A stretch of 21,709 nucleotides of DNA, taken from NCBI GenBank assembly GCA_023409975.1, contig JAEYQO010000082.1, positions 1 to 21,709 on the forward strand. Direction: 5' to 3'. Positions 7,027 through 14,098 of the stretch are shown here, in pieces. Within the stretch, counting starts at the first letter, position 1. Each line of letters starts with the position of its first letter. The notes under the pieces were generated by a model that saw only the letters and a list, made by a program, of their open reading frames with translations, was not told the DNA's origin and searched no databases. The stretch is from Bacteroidota bacterium. GTDB taxonomy: Bacteria; Bacteroidota; Bacteroidia; Chitinophagales; Chitinophagaceae. Made by a program: the position numbers and the translations under genes.

Positions 7027-7034
7027 TAAATTTG
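7027..7034 (+). promoter_or_regulatory. Candidate -7 promoter element of mfd
   Basis: TAAATTTG is an exact match to the Bacteroidota -7 consensus TAnnTTTG. It ends only 7 bases before the mfd ATG, so transcription should begin within a few bases of the start codon. The -33 element is weak (GGTTC or TGTTG around 7005-7015), so this call rests on the -7 box and its position. Confidence 0.5.
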
Positions 7035-7041
7035 CGCCCGG

Positions 7042-10000
7042 ATGAACCTGCAGGTGTTGCTGGGAATGTATGAAAAGGATATCCGCCTAAAACAATTGGC
7101 GGCCGCTTTCTCATTGCCTGACCCCCCGGTAAGGATTTATCTTGACAACCTTCGGGGTTCCTCTGTCAACTTTGTGGCTACTGCAATCTGGCAACAGTCC
7201 GATCTCAACCACGTATTTATTCTCAATGACAAAGAAGAGGCAGCTTACTTCCATAACGACCTGGAGCATCTTACCCAGGCGCTGGACATCTGTTTCTTCC
7301 CTGATTCCTTTAAGAAAACAGGTGCCTTTAGTGAGCTGAACAGCAGTCATGTGATGCTGCGGACAGAGGCGCTGACGAAGTTCAGCAGCGATAAAGTGCG
7401 TAAAAAAGTGCTGGTCACTTATCCTGAAGCGTTGTTTGAGCGGGTGGTCAATCCACGGACACTCTCCGGGAATATGATCAGCATCAAGGTGGGTGAAACC
7501 CTCCAGGTGGACGGGTTGATGAAGCAGTTCGTGGAACTGGGTTTTAAGCGGGAAGACTTCGTATATGAGCCGGGACAGTTTGCGATGCGGGGTGGCATTC
7601 TTGATGTCTATTCTTTCGGAAACGAACATCCTTACCGGATAGAGTTGTTTGGGGATGAGGTTGACAGCATCAGGATCTTTAACCCGGAAACCCAGCTTTC
7701 GGAGCGAAAACTTCTCCAGGTATCCATCCTGCCGAATATCGAAACCAAGTTTGAAACCCACGAAAAAATTCCGCTGCTTGAATACCTACCGGAGAACACG
7801 ATCATCTGGGTGAAGGACCTGGATTTCACCCTGGGGCGGTTGGGGAAACTGGAAGATGACCTGCCGGAGAAAATCGAGATTGGTACAGTAGCGGTGGACC
7901 ATGAAGAAGAGTGGCTGAAGGCGCTGACAAGGGATGATTTTGAATCGCCGGAGGATTGGCTGCGTCTTCTGAAAAAACGGCATTTAATAGAGTGGTCTAA
8001 TCATTCTCTGGAAAGACATACAGGCGATACTGTCACGACTACCCTTCAGTTTGCCACTGAAGAACAGCCCGTCTTCAACAGGCAATTCAACCTGCTGATC
8101 GATGATTTGAAGAAGCGCTGCGACAGTCAGTGTACCCCTTTCATTTTTGCTGAGAATCCCAGGCAGCTGGAGCGATTGCGCAGCATTTTTGAGGATCTTA
8201 ATGCTTCCATCAATTTCACACCGATCCCTACTTCGATCAGTAAGGGATTCATTGATCACGATAAGAACATTATCTGTTATACAGATCATCAGATCTTCCA
8301 GCGCTATCATAAGTACCAGGTCAAGCAGGCCTATAGTCGCGGCAAGGCATTGACGATCCGGGCACTGAAAGAACTGCAGCCAGGAGATTATGTGACGCAT
8401 ATTGACCACGGCGTAGGGGTTTATAGCGGTTTGCAGAAGATCGAGGTCAATGGAAATATGCAGGAGGCCATCCGGATTATCTACAGGGATAACGATGTGC
8501 TTTATGTAAACATCAACTCCCTTCACAAGATCAGTAAATACACCGGAAAGGAAGGTTCACCACCGCGTGTGAATAAGCTGGGAAGTGATGCCTGGGAGAA
8601 GTTGAAAAACAAAACCAGGAAGCAGGTCAAAGACATTGCTGCCGATCTGATTAAACTCTACGCCAAGCGGAAAGCATCCCAGGGATTTGCTTTTTCTCCG
8701 GATAGTTATCTGCAGACGGAACTGGAGGCCTCGTTCTTTTACGAGGATACACCGGACCAGAGTAAATCGACTGCGGATGTAAAGCGGGATATGGAAGCAC
8801 CCTCACCCATGGACCGGCTGGTTTGTGGTGATGTAGGATTTGGTAAGACAGAAGTAGCGATACGGGCAGCTTTCAAGGCGATCGCTGACAACAAGCAGGT
8901 GGCAGTACTTGTGCCTACGACCATTCTGGCATTTCAGCATTACCAGACATTCAGGGAGCGCCTCCGGGATTTTCCCGCTAACGTTGATTATATCAACCGG
9001 TTTAAATCGGCTAAGGAAAAAAAGGAAACCTTCAAAAGACTGGAGGAAGGAAAGATCGATATCCTGATCGGCACACATGCTATATTGGGAAAGGATGTAA
9101 AATTCAAAGATCTGGGGCTGCTGATCATCGATGAGGAACAGAAATTTGGTGTTTCCTCGAAAGAGAAGCTGCGTCAGTTAAGAGCCAATGTAGATACACT
9201 GACACTGACAGCCACCCCAATTCCGAGGACACTGCAGTTTTCTCTGATGAACGCACGGGATCTCAGTATTATGAATACGCCGCCGCCTAACAGGCAGCCG
9301 GTACATACTGAGGTGCTGCATTTTGACGAGGATGCTATCCGCGATGCCATTTATTTTGAGAGCGAACGAGGTGGTCAGGTCTATTTTATACACAACCGGG
9401 TGCAGAGCCTTCCGGACATGGTGACACTACTGCGTAATCTATGTCCTGATCTCTCCATCGGGATGGCCCATGGGCAGATGGAAGGGCACAAGCTGGAGCA
9501 GGCCTTGTTCGACTTTATCGGGCAGAAGTATGATGTATTGTGCTGTACGAATATTGTAGAGAGCGGGGTGGATATTCCAAATGCCAATACGATCATCATC
9601 AACAACGCGCATCATTTTGGGCTCAGCGACCTGCATCAGCTCAGAGGCAGGGTGGGTCGTAGCAATAAAAAGGCCTTCTGTTATCTGATCGCTCCACCAA
9701 TGAGTACGCTGCCTAACGATAGCCGTAAACGGCTTCAGACACTCGAGCAGTTCAATGAACTGGGGAGTGGATTCCAGATATCCATGCGCGATCTGGACAT
9801 ACGTGGAGCTGGAAACCTGCTTGGTGGTGAGCAGAGTGGATTCATTGCAGAGATCGGCTTTGAAATGTATCAGAAGATCCTTGACGAGGCCATCCGGGAA
9901 CTGAAGACCACCGATTTCAAAGACGTCTTCAAAGAAGAATACGATCGGAAACGTGATTTTGTCAGCGATTGTACTATTGATACCGATCTGGAGATTCTGA

Positions 10001-10434
10001 TACCGGATACTTATGTGGAAAGCATCACCGAGCGGCTTTCACTGTACACACAGCTTGACAATATCGAGTCGGATGAGGAGCTGGAACTGTTTGCAGAAGA
10101 GCTGCGTGATCGCTTCGGACCCATGCCTTCGCAGGTGGAGGAGCTTTTTACCACGATCCGTTGCCGGAAAGTGGCCAAGGAACTGGGCTTTGAAAAACTT
10201 ATTCTGAAGAATAAGCAGTTACGGCTGTACTTCATCAACAATCCTGATTCTCCTTATTTCGAATCACCGACCTTCAACCATATCATGCGCTATATCCAGA
10301 CACAAACGAACCATGCGCGCCTGAAGCAGGTTGGAAAAAACTTCATGTTACTGGCCGATAAGCTGGAGGACATGCAGCAGGTTTATGAGTTTCTCTCAGG
10401 CATTCATACTACCCTTCCCGGGCTAGAGAACTAG
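7042..10434 (+). CDS. mfd: Transcription-repair coupling factor Mfd
   Basis: This 1130-residue protein has the full Mfd order. The UvrB-like N-terminal region runs from about 1 to 330, and the RNA-polymerase-interacting CarD-like domain is at about 446-500 (PGDYVTHIDHGVGVYSG). The RecG-like translocase has Walker A at 596-604 (GDVGFGKTE), the DEEQ box at 697-700, TATPIPRTLQ at 723-732 and QLRGRVGRS at 866-874. A C-terminal TRCF domain ends the protein. In the family it displaces stalled RNA polymerase with ATP hydrolysis and recruits UvrA to the lesion. The ATG at 7042 gives the expected MNLQVLLGMYEKD opening; a second ATG eight codons in is less likely. The gene appears monocistronic: divergent from the Cys-patterned lipoprotein, with 105 bases before the response regulator. 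Length is close to the usual ~1100-1150. Confidence 0.98.
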   Translation: MNLQVLLGMYEKDIRLKQLAAAFSLPDPPVRIYLDNLRGSSVNFVATAIWQQSDLNHVFILNDKEEAAYFHNDLEHLTQALDICFFPDSFKKTGAFSELNSSHVMLRTEALTKFSSDKVRKKVLVTYPEALFERVVNPRTLSGNMISIKVGETLQVDGLMKQFVELGFKREDFVYEPGQFAMRGGILDVYSFGNEHPYRIELFGDEVDSIRIFNPETQLSERKLLQVSILPNIETKFETHEKIPLLEYLPENTIIWVKDLDFTLGRLGKLEDDLPEKIEIGTVAVDHEEEWLKALTRDDFESPEDWLRLLKKRHLIEWSNHSLERHTGDTVTTTLQFATEEQPVFNRQFNLLIDDLKKRCDSQCTPFIFAENPRQLERLRSIFEDLNASINFTPIPTSISKGFIDHDKNIICYTDHQIFQRYHKYQVKQAYSRGKALTIRALKELQPGDYVTHIDHGVGVYSGLQKIEVNGNMQEAIRIIYRDNDVLYVNINSLHKISKYTGKEGSPPRVNKLGSDAWEKLKNKTRKQVKDIAADLIKLYAKRKASQGFAFSPDSYLQTELEASFFYEDTPDQSKSTADVKRDMEAPSPMDRLVCGDVGFGKTEVAIRAAFKAIADNKQVAVLVPTTILAFQHYQTFRERLRDFPANVDYINRFKSAKEKKETFKRLEEGKIDILIGTHAILGKDVKFKDLGLLIIDEEQKFGVSSKEKLRQLRANVDTLTLTATPIPRTLQFSLMNARDLSIMNTPPPNRQPVHTEVLHFDEDAIRDAIYFESERGGQVYFIHNRVQSLPDMVTLLRNLCPDLSIGMAHGQMEGHKLEQALFDFIGQKYDVLCCTNIVESGVDIPNANTIIINNAHHFGLSDLHQLRGRVGRSNKKAFCYLIAPPMSTLPNDSRKRLQTLEQFNELGSGFQISMRDLDIRGAGNLLGGEQSGFIAEIGFEMYQKILDEAIRELKTTDFKDVFKEEYDRKRDFVSDCTIDTDLEILIPDTYVESITERLSLYTQLDNIESDEELELFAEELRDRFGPMPSQVEELFTTIRCRKVAKELGFEKLILKNKQLRLYFINNPDSPYFESPTFNHIMRYIQTQTNHARLKQVGKNFMLLADKLEDMQQVYEFLSGIHTTLPGLEN

Positions 10435-10505
10435 GATCTCCCACCTGAAAATTTCGCCCCGGGCTATGGTTTATTTAGAATATTTGATGTAAATTACTCA
10501 TGTTA

Positions 10506-10534
10506 TTTGGTATCATACGTTCCTCTAACCTTTG
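10506..10534 (+). promoter_or_regulatory. Candidate promoter of the response-regulator gene
   Basis: TTTG at 10506-10509 and TAACCTTTG at 10526-10534 resemble the Bacteroidota -33 and -7 boxes, with a 16-base spacer and one extra base inside the -7 box. The -7 box ends 5 bases before the ATG at 10540, again predicting a nearly leaderless mRNA. Because the promoter lies inside the longer open frame that begins at 10507, it also supports the shorter start. Confidence 0.5.
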
Positions 10535-10539
10535 GCTTC

Positions 10540-11184
10540 ATGGACAAGATCAGGGTGATTATTGCTGACGACCATCACATATTGCTGGATGGATTAAAGG
10601 TGTTGCTGCAGAAGCAAAAAGACATCGAACTAGTTGGCGCTTATCAGAACGGCCAGGAAGTATTGCAAGCGCTCCCGGTTCTGGAAGTGGATATCGCTGT
10701 TGTTGATATCAATATGCCTTTGATTGATGGCGCAGCTCTGACCCGGCAGATCAAAACGCTGTATCCTGATGTTGCTGTGATTGTACTCTCAATGTATGAC
10801 GACTCTGGTCATATCATGGAGCTGATAGATGCAGGCGCATCTGCATATTTATTGAAGAACACGACTGACAGAGAGCTCATGGATGCTATCAGGGCGGTGG
10901 TACAGGGAAAGATGTACTTTCCGACAGAGGTTTCAGAAACCATTGCGCTGGCAGCTCTCCATCAGCAGAAAAAAGGAGAGGCGCCACCGGTACCGAGGCT
11001 CACGGAAAGGGAGCTGGAGGTATTACGTCTCATTGCAGCGGAATACAATAATGCTGAGATAGCCCGGACCCTTTTTATCAGTGAGCGAACGGTAGAAACC
11101 CATCGTAAGAACATGCTTCGAAAAACCAATAACAAGACGATAGTCGGTCTGTTGAAGTTTGCGATGGAGCAGCAAATCATCTGA
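10540..11184 (+). CDS. NarL/FixJ (LuxR-type) response regulator, orphan
   Basis: From ATG 10540 the protein has 214 residues. The receiver domain has the acidic pair D10-D11, phospho-acceptor D56 (VVDINMP), the S84 switch residue (VLSMYDD) and K106 (YLLKN). A LuxR-type helix-turn-helix follows at about 153-210 (LTERELEVLRLIAAEYNNAEIA ... ERTVETHRKNML). Such proteins are phosphorylated by a histidine kinase and then bind DNA as dimers. No kinase gene is adjacent on either side, so the partner is encoded elsewhere and the regulon cannot be read here. The frame extends 11 codons further upstream, but that part overlaps the candidate promoter and is absent from typical receivers, which begin a few residues before the first beta strand (KIRVIIADDH). 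Confidence 0.93.
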   Translation: MDKIRVIIADDHHILLDGLKVLLQKQKDIELVGAYQNGQEVLQALPVLEVDIAVVDINMPLIDGAALTRQIKTLYPDVAVIVLSMYDDSGHIMELIDAGASAYLLKNTTDRELMDAIRAVVQGKMYFPTEVSETIALAALHQQKKGEAPPVPRLTERELEVLRLIAAEYNNAEIARTLFISERTVETHRKNMLRKTNNKTIVGLLKFAMEQQII

Positions 11185-11215
11185 GAAGCCCCAACAATTT
11201 CCTTTCAGAGGCGGC

Positions 11216-11233
11216 ATCCGTGGTAGCACGGAT
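11216..11233. repeat. Inverted repeat downstream of the response regulator
   Basis: ATCCGTG (11216-11222) and CACGGAT (11227-11233) form a perfect 7-bp stem with a GTAG loop, followed on + by seven A residues. It lies 31 bases after the regulator stop. The A run is on the wrong side for a + terminator, and no T run follows the stem on - either, so a binding site or an mRNA 3' stem is as likely. Confidence 0.4.
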
Positions 11234-11283
11234 AAAAAAATACCCTGTAATGCGGATTGCAGATGCGTGCGCTGTGGAGCTAG

Positions 11284-11314
11284 TTTTGCCCTCAGGCAAT
11301 TCAATCTAAAATTC
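11284..11314 (+). promoter_or_regulatory. Candidate promoter of the proline-rich lipoprotein gene
   Basis: TTTTG at 11284-11288 and TAAAATTC at 11307-11314 are separated by 18 bases and resemble the -33 and -7 boxes, the latter one base longer than consensus and ending in C. The ATG follows 17 bases after the -7 box, in an A-rich leader typical of Bacteroidota start regions that lack a Shine-Dalgarno sequence. Confidence 0.4.
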
Positions 11315-11331
11315 ACCCAAAAAAATCGAAA

Positions 11332-12081
11332 ATGAGAAAACTTCTTTTTGCACTCATGCCAGTGCTCCTGCTCAGCATCTATAGCTGTGAAAAAGACAAT
11401 AACGATCCTCCACCTCCCTCCAATCCCAGTGGTCCGACACCATTTACACCTCCAACGCCTTCATCTGCCAAAGGTGCATTTGTGGGTATTAAGATGCAGT
11501 ACACCATGACCAATGATCAGATACCCATTCCTGTATCGATTGAATCTGAGATTGCTGTTGCTTCCGTCGGCGGGTCTTCAGGAAACGTGGATGCGGGTAC
11601 TGTAGAGGTGAACGGCGTGGCGCTGGATAAGAACCCCAACAATTCTTATGTGAAGATGGGCACTCTGATTGATTCTGTTGATCTGGATCTGGGTAACAGT
11701 ATAGAATGGTCTGTATCCGGGGCAGGCAGTGTGGCCGGTTTCACTTATAATCATACAGATGCTTTTCCATCTTACACAGATTCTCTTCCTTCGAACATCA
11801 CCAGAGCAAACGGCCTTAGCCTGAATTTGTCCAGTGCGAGCAATGCGGACTCTGTCTATGTATTTGTGGCTGCAGGTGATAAATATGTACTGAAGAGCTA
11901 TGCAGGTAATGCAACGAATATCACTATTGCTGCTTCCGATCTTAATACACTTCCAGCGGTGAGCAACAACACAGCCTTTCTCCAAGTACTTCCTGTTAAG
12001 TTCCGGGTGGCCAATGTTGGTGGTGAGGACTATGTGTTCATCAAGCAGCGGGCAATTGTACGGGCAATCAATATAGAATAG
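11332..12081 (+). CDS. Proline-rich-linker lipoprotein of unknown function
   Basis: The 249-residue protein starts MRKLLFALMPVLLLSIYSC with the acylated Cys at residue 19. Residues about 24-45 form a Pro/Asn/Ser/Thr linker (DPPPPSNPSGPTPFTPPTP), followed by a beta-rich domain of about 200 residues with no further cysteine. I do not recognise the domain; composition and layout suggest a periplasmic or surface-exposed beta-sandwich on a flexible tether. It has its own candidate promoter and ends at two tandem terminator hairpins, so it is probably transcribed alone. Confidence 0.82.
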   Translation: MRKLLFALMPVLLLSIYSCEKDNNDPPPPSNPSGPTPFTPPTPSSAKGAFVGIKMQYTMTNDQIPIPVSIESEIAVASVGGSSGNVDAGTVEVNGVALDKNPNNSYVKMGTLIDSVDLDLGNSIEWSVSGAGSVAGFTYNHTDAFPSYTDSLPSNITRANGLSLNLSSASNADSVYVFVAAGDKYVLKSYAGNATNITIAASDLNTLPAVSNNTAFLQVLPVKFRVANVGGEDYVFIKQRAIVRAINIE

Positions 12082-12101
12082 GTTTCCATTTACCCCAAAT
12101 C

Positions 12102-12135
12102 ATCCACTGTCGTACGTTAGAGGGTGGATTTTTTT
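12102..12135 (+). terminator. Weak terminator hairpin
   Basis: ATCCAC (12102-12107) pairs with GTGGAT (12124-12129) around a 16-base loop and is followed by a run of T (12129-12135). The short stem and long loop make it weaker than the hairpin that follows it. Confidence 0.5.
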
Positions 12136-12142
12136 AAATCCC

Positions 12143-12176
12143 CAGCGGGACCTTTCGTGGTCCTGCTGTTTTTTTT
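12143..12176 (+). terminator. Strong intrinsic terminator
   Basis: CAGCGGGACC (12143-12152) pairs with GGTCCTGCTG (12159-12168), 10 bp with one G-T, around a 6-base loop, and is followed by eight T residues (12169-12176). It ends the lipoprotein transcript. On - no T run follows the stem, so it is unlikely to serve the opposing small gene. Confidence 0.88.
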
Positions 12177-12179
12177 AGT

Positions 12180-12368
12180 TTACGGTTCTGTTAGCGGAAG
12201 TGTTTCCTCTTTTAGTTCCTCTTCTCCGGCACCAGTCTCAGTTGTAATCACAGTAGATTCCTGCCGTGACTCCTCAACTACAGGCTCCGGACGGCCACAG
12301 GAAAGAAGTGCGACGAGGGCCAGAACGGAAGTTAGAATTACAGCTATCAAATAATTTCTCCACCACAT
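12180..12368 (-). CDS. Very small putative lipoprotein
   Basis: A 62-residue frame from ATG 12368 encodes MWWRNYLIAVILTSVLALVALLSC and then a polar, Glu/Thr-rich tail. The lipobox ALLSC puts the acylated Cys at residue 24, leaving only about 38 mature residues. The signal peptide is convincing, and the frame fills the gap between the + terminator and the divergent exonuclease III gene, which supports it being real. Without homologues I cannot exclude a chance frame. If real, it is a tethered acidic peptide of unknown role. Confidence 0.5.
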   Translation of the reverse strand: MWWRNYLIAVILTSVLALVALLSCGRPEPVVEESRQESTVITTETGAGEEELKEETLPLTEP

Positions 12369-12409
12369 AAGTTATTGTTTTTGAATGTCCTTCCTCAAAC
12401 TAAGAGCGC

Positions 12410-12419
12410 TGGACGTCCA
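12410..12419. promoter_or_regulatory. 10-bp palindrome in the divergent xth region
   Basis: TGGACGTCCA is a perfect palindrome located 41 bases upstream of the small lipoprotein start and 100 bases upstream of the exonuclease III start. It could be an operator for either gene, but 10-bp palindromes also occur by chance and no second copy is seen nearby. Confidence 0.25.
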
Positions 12420-12519
12420 ATGAGGAAACAATTTTGTACCAGTGTCCCATTTAGATCTGTTAAAACCCCCTTCATTATTCTCCGTTGGTTCTGGTAAATT
12501 CGTTCTTATTGCTTAGTTT

Positions 12520-13293
12520 ATGAAGATTGCGACCTATAATGTAAATGGAATCAATGGTCGGCTACCTGTACTGCTGCGCTGGCTGGAAGAGGCCCAACCC
12601 GACCTCGTTTGTCTGCAGGAGTTGAAAGCGCCGCAGGAAAAGTTTCCGCTGGATGCCATCAGGGATGCGGGATATCAGGCGATCTGGCACGGACAAAAAA
12701 GCTGGAATGGCGTTGCGATTCTTTCAAAGGAATTAGAATTGAGAGAAATCCGCAGAGTGCTGCCGGGAGATCCGGAAGATGTACACAGCAGGTATATTGA
12801 AGCTGAAGTGGATGGTATGATCCTCGGTTGTCTTTACCTGCCTAATGGCAATCCCGCTCCTGGTCCTAAGTTCGATTATAAACTCCAGTGGTTTTCGAGA
12901 TTCAGTCAGCATGCCGGAGAACTGATTGCTTCCGGAAAACCTGTGATTCTGACGGGTGATTACAATGTCATTCCGACTGAGCTGGATGTTTACAAGCCAG
13001 AGCGCTGGGTCAGGGACGCACTTTTTCGCCCGGAAACAAGGGAGGCTTACGCGGCATTATTGTCGCAGGGATGGATTGATGCGCTGAGGTTCCTATATCC
13101 CGAAGAGACCATCTATACCTTCTGGGATTACTTCCGGAATGCCTATGGCCGGAATGCGGGCCTCCGGATCGATCATTTCCTACTGAGTCCCCCAATGAAA
13201 GACAGGTTGCGGACGGCTGGGGTAGACCATCATGTGAGGGGCTGGGAGAAAACAAGTGACCATGCCCCAGTTTGGATCGAGGTAGAGGATTAA
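12520..13293 (+). CDS. xth: Exodeoxyribonuclease III (AP endonuclease family 1)
   Basis: The 257-residue protein has every expected catalytic element: N7 (YNVNG), E34 (CLQELK), Y106 (CLYLPNGNP), D147 and N149 (TGDYNV), D218 (LRIDHF) and the closing D247-H248 pair (SDHAP). It cleaves DNA at abasic sites and degrades 3' ends, in base-excision repair. ATG 12520 gives the canonical MKIATYNVNGINGR opening and the usual length. It is divergent from the tiny lipoprotein gene and converges with the DUF4249 gene after only 13 bases, with no room for a classical terminator. A TAAATTCG box (12496-12503) resembles the -7 element, with one mismatch. Confidence 0.97.
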   Translation: MKIATYNVNGINGRLPVLLRWLEEAQPDLVCLQELKAPQEKFPLDAIRDAGYQAIWHGQKSWNGVAILSKELELREIRRVLPGDPEDVHSRYIEAEVDGMILGCLYLPNGNPAPGPKFDYKLQWFSRFSQHAGELIASGKPVILTGDYNVIPTELDVYKPERWVRDALFRPETREAYAALLSQGWIDALRFLYPEETIYTFWDYFRNAYGRNAGLRIDHFLLSPPMKDRLRTAGVDHHVRGWEKTSDHAPVWIEVED

Positions 13294-13306
13294 ATGCTGC
13301 TTCGCT

Positions 13307-14092
13307 CTATTCCTGGATAGTGGCCGAAGCAGAGGAGCGTCCCCAGGCGGCAAAATAACCCAGGGCACCACCGGTGATATTTGAAACAGGATTTCCGGGT
13401 GCAGGCGAACCAGCGTTGTTGAGTGTTCTTCGGAGTGTTTCGAAATAGGTGTACACCTTCTCATCCATTGTCATCAGGAGCACATCGATCTTATCGCCCG
13501 GCTGTAGTTCATTGATCACGTCAGCTTTCACCGTGTTGCCGTTATTAAACTTATCATTAAACACTATCAGATCGCCCGGCTCGTTTAGTAACGTGTCATT
13601 CTTTGTAAGGATGCAGCGATAGTAGTTCGCCTCCTGTTCCGGATCCTGAAACCAGGTATAGAGTTCATAACCCGGATCGCCGAAACCCTGATCCTGGTAA
13701 ACCCAGGTAAGCGAATCGATGGGAACTGGTGCGGGCATAACAGTGGTTGAGGTGAAAGTCCTGCTTTCTGCTACAACAACCAGGGTATAACTTTCACCGA
13801 CAGATGTTTTGTAGACCGGCAGTTCATAGTAACCATCTGCTGCATGCGGAACCTGGGTGGTATCTCCCTGTCCGTTTACAAGTAAAACACTGGCATCCTC
13901 AATCCGTTGCTGAGGATACCTTCCATAGTAATCACTGGTGAGGGAAACACGCGCCCTGAAAGGGTGTTCTCCTTCATATAGGTCGGCTTCTATCACTACA
14001 GCGGGGTTTGCCGTATTGAGATCTATATTCACCACTTTCTCGCAGGAACAAAAGCTGATGGCCATCAGGCCGATTAACACGCTACGCTTCAT
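13307..14092 (-). CDS. DUF4249-type lipoprotein, partner of the TonB-dependent receptor
   Basis: This 261-residue lipoprotein has a signal peptide ending FCSC with the acylated Cys at 17, followed by EKVVNIDLNTANPAVVIEADLYEG. That opening, the later VSLTSDYY and DASVLLVNGQGD segments and the PAPVPIDSLTW region fit what I remember of the DUF4249 family. In Bacteroidota, DUF4249 genes commonly sit directly downstream of a TonB-dependent receptor gene, as here, where six bases separate the two. By analogy with SusC/SusD-type pairs it may be a surface lipoprotein acting with the receptor, but no function is established that I know of. The protein is at the short end of the family and, apart from the N-terminal lipobox region, has a single Cys (RCILTK). 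Confidence 0.85.
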   Translation of the reverse strand: MKRSVLIGLMAISFCSCEKVVNIDLNTANPAVVIEADLYEGEHPFRARVSLTSDYYGRYPQQRIEDASVLLVNGQGDTTQVPHAADGYYELPVYKTSVGESYTLVVVAESRTFTSTTVMPAPVPIDSLTWVYQDQGFGDPGYELYTWFQDPEQEANYYRCILTKNDTLLNEPGDLIVFNDKFNNGNTVKADVINELQPGDKIDVLLMTMDEKVYTYFETLRRTLNNAGSPAPGNPVSNITGGALGYFAAWGRSSASATIQE

Positions 14093-14098
14093 GTGGAA

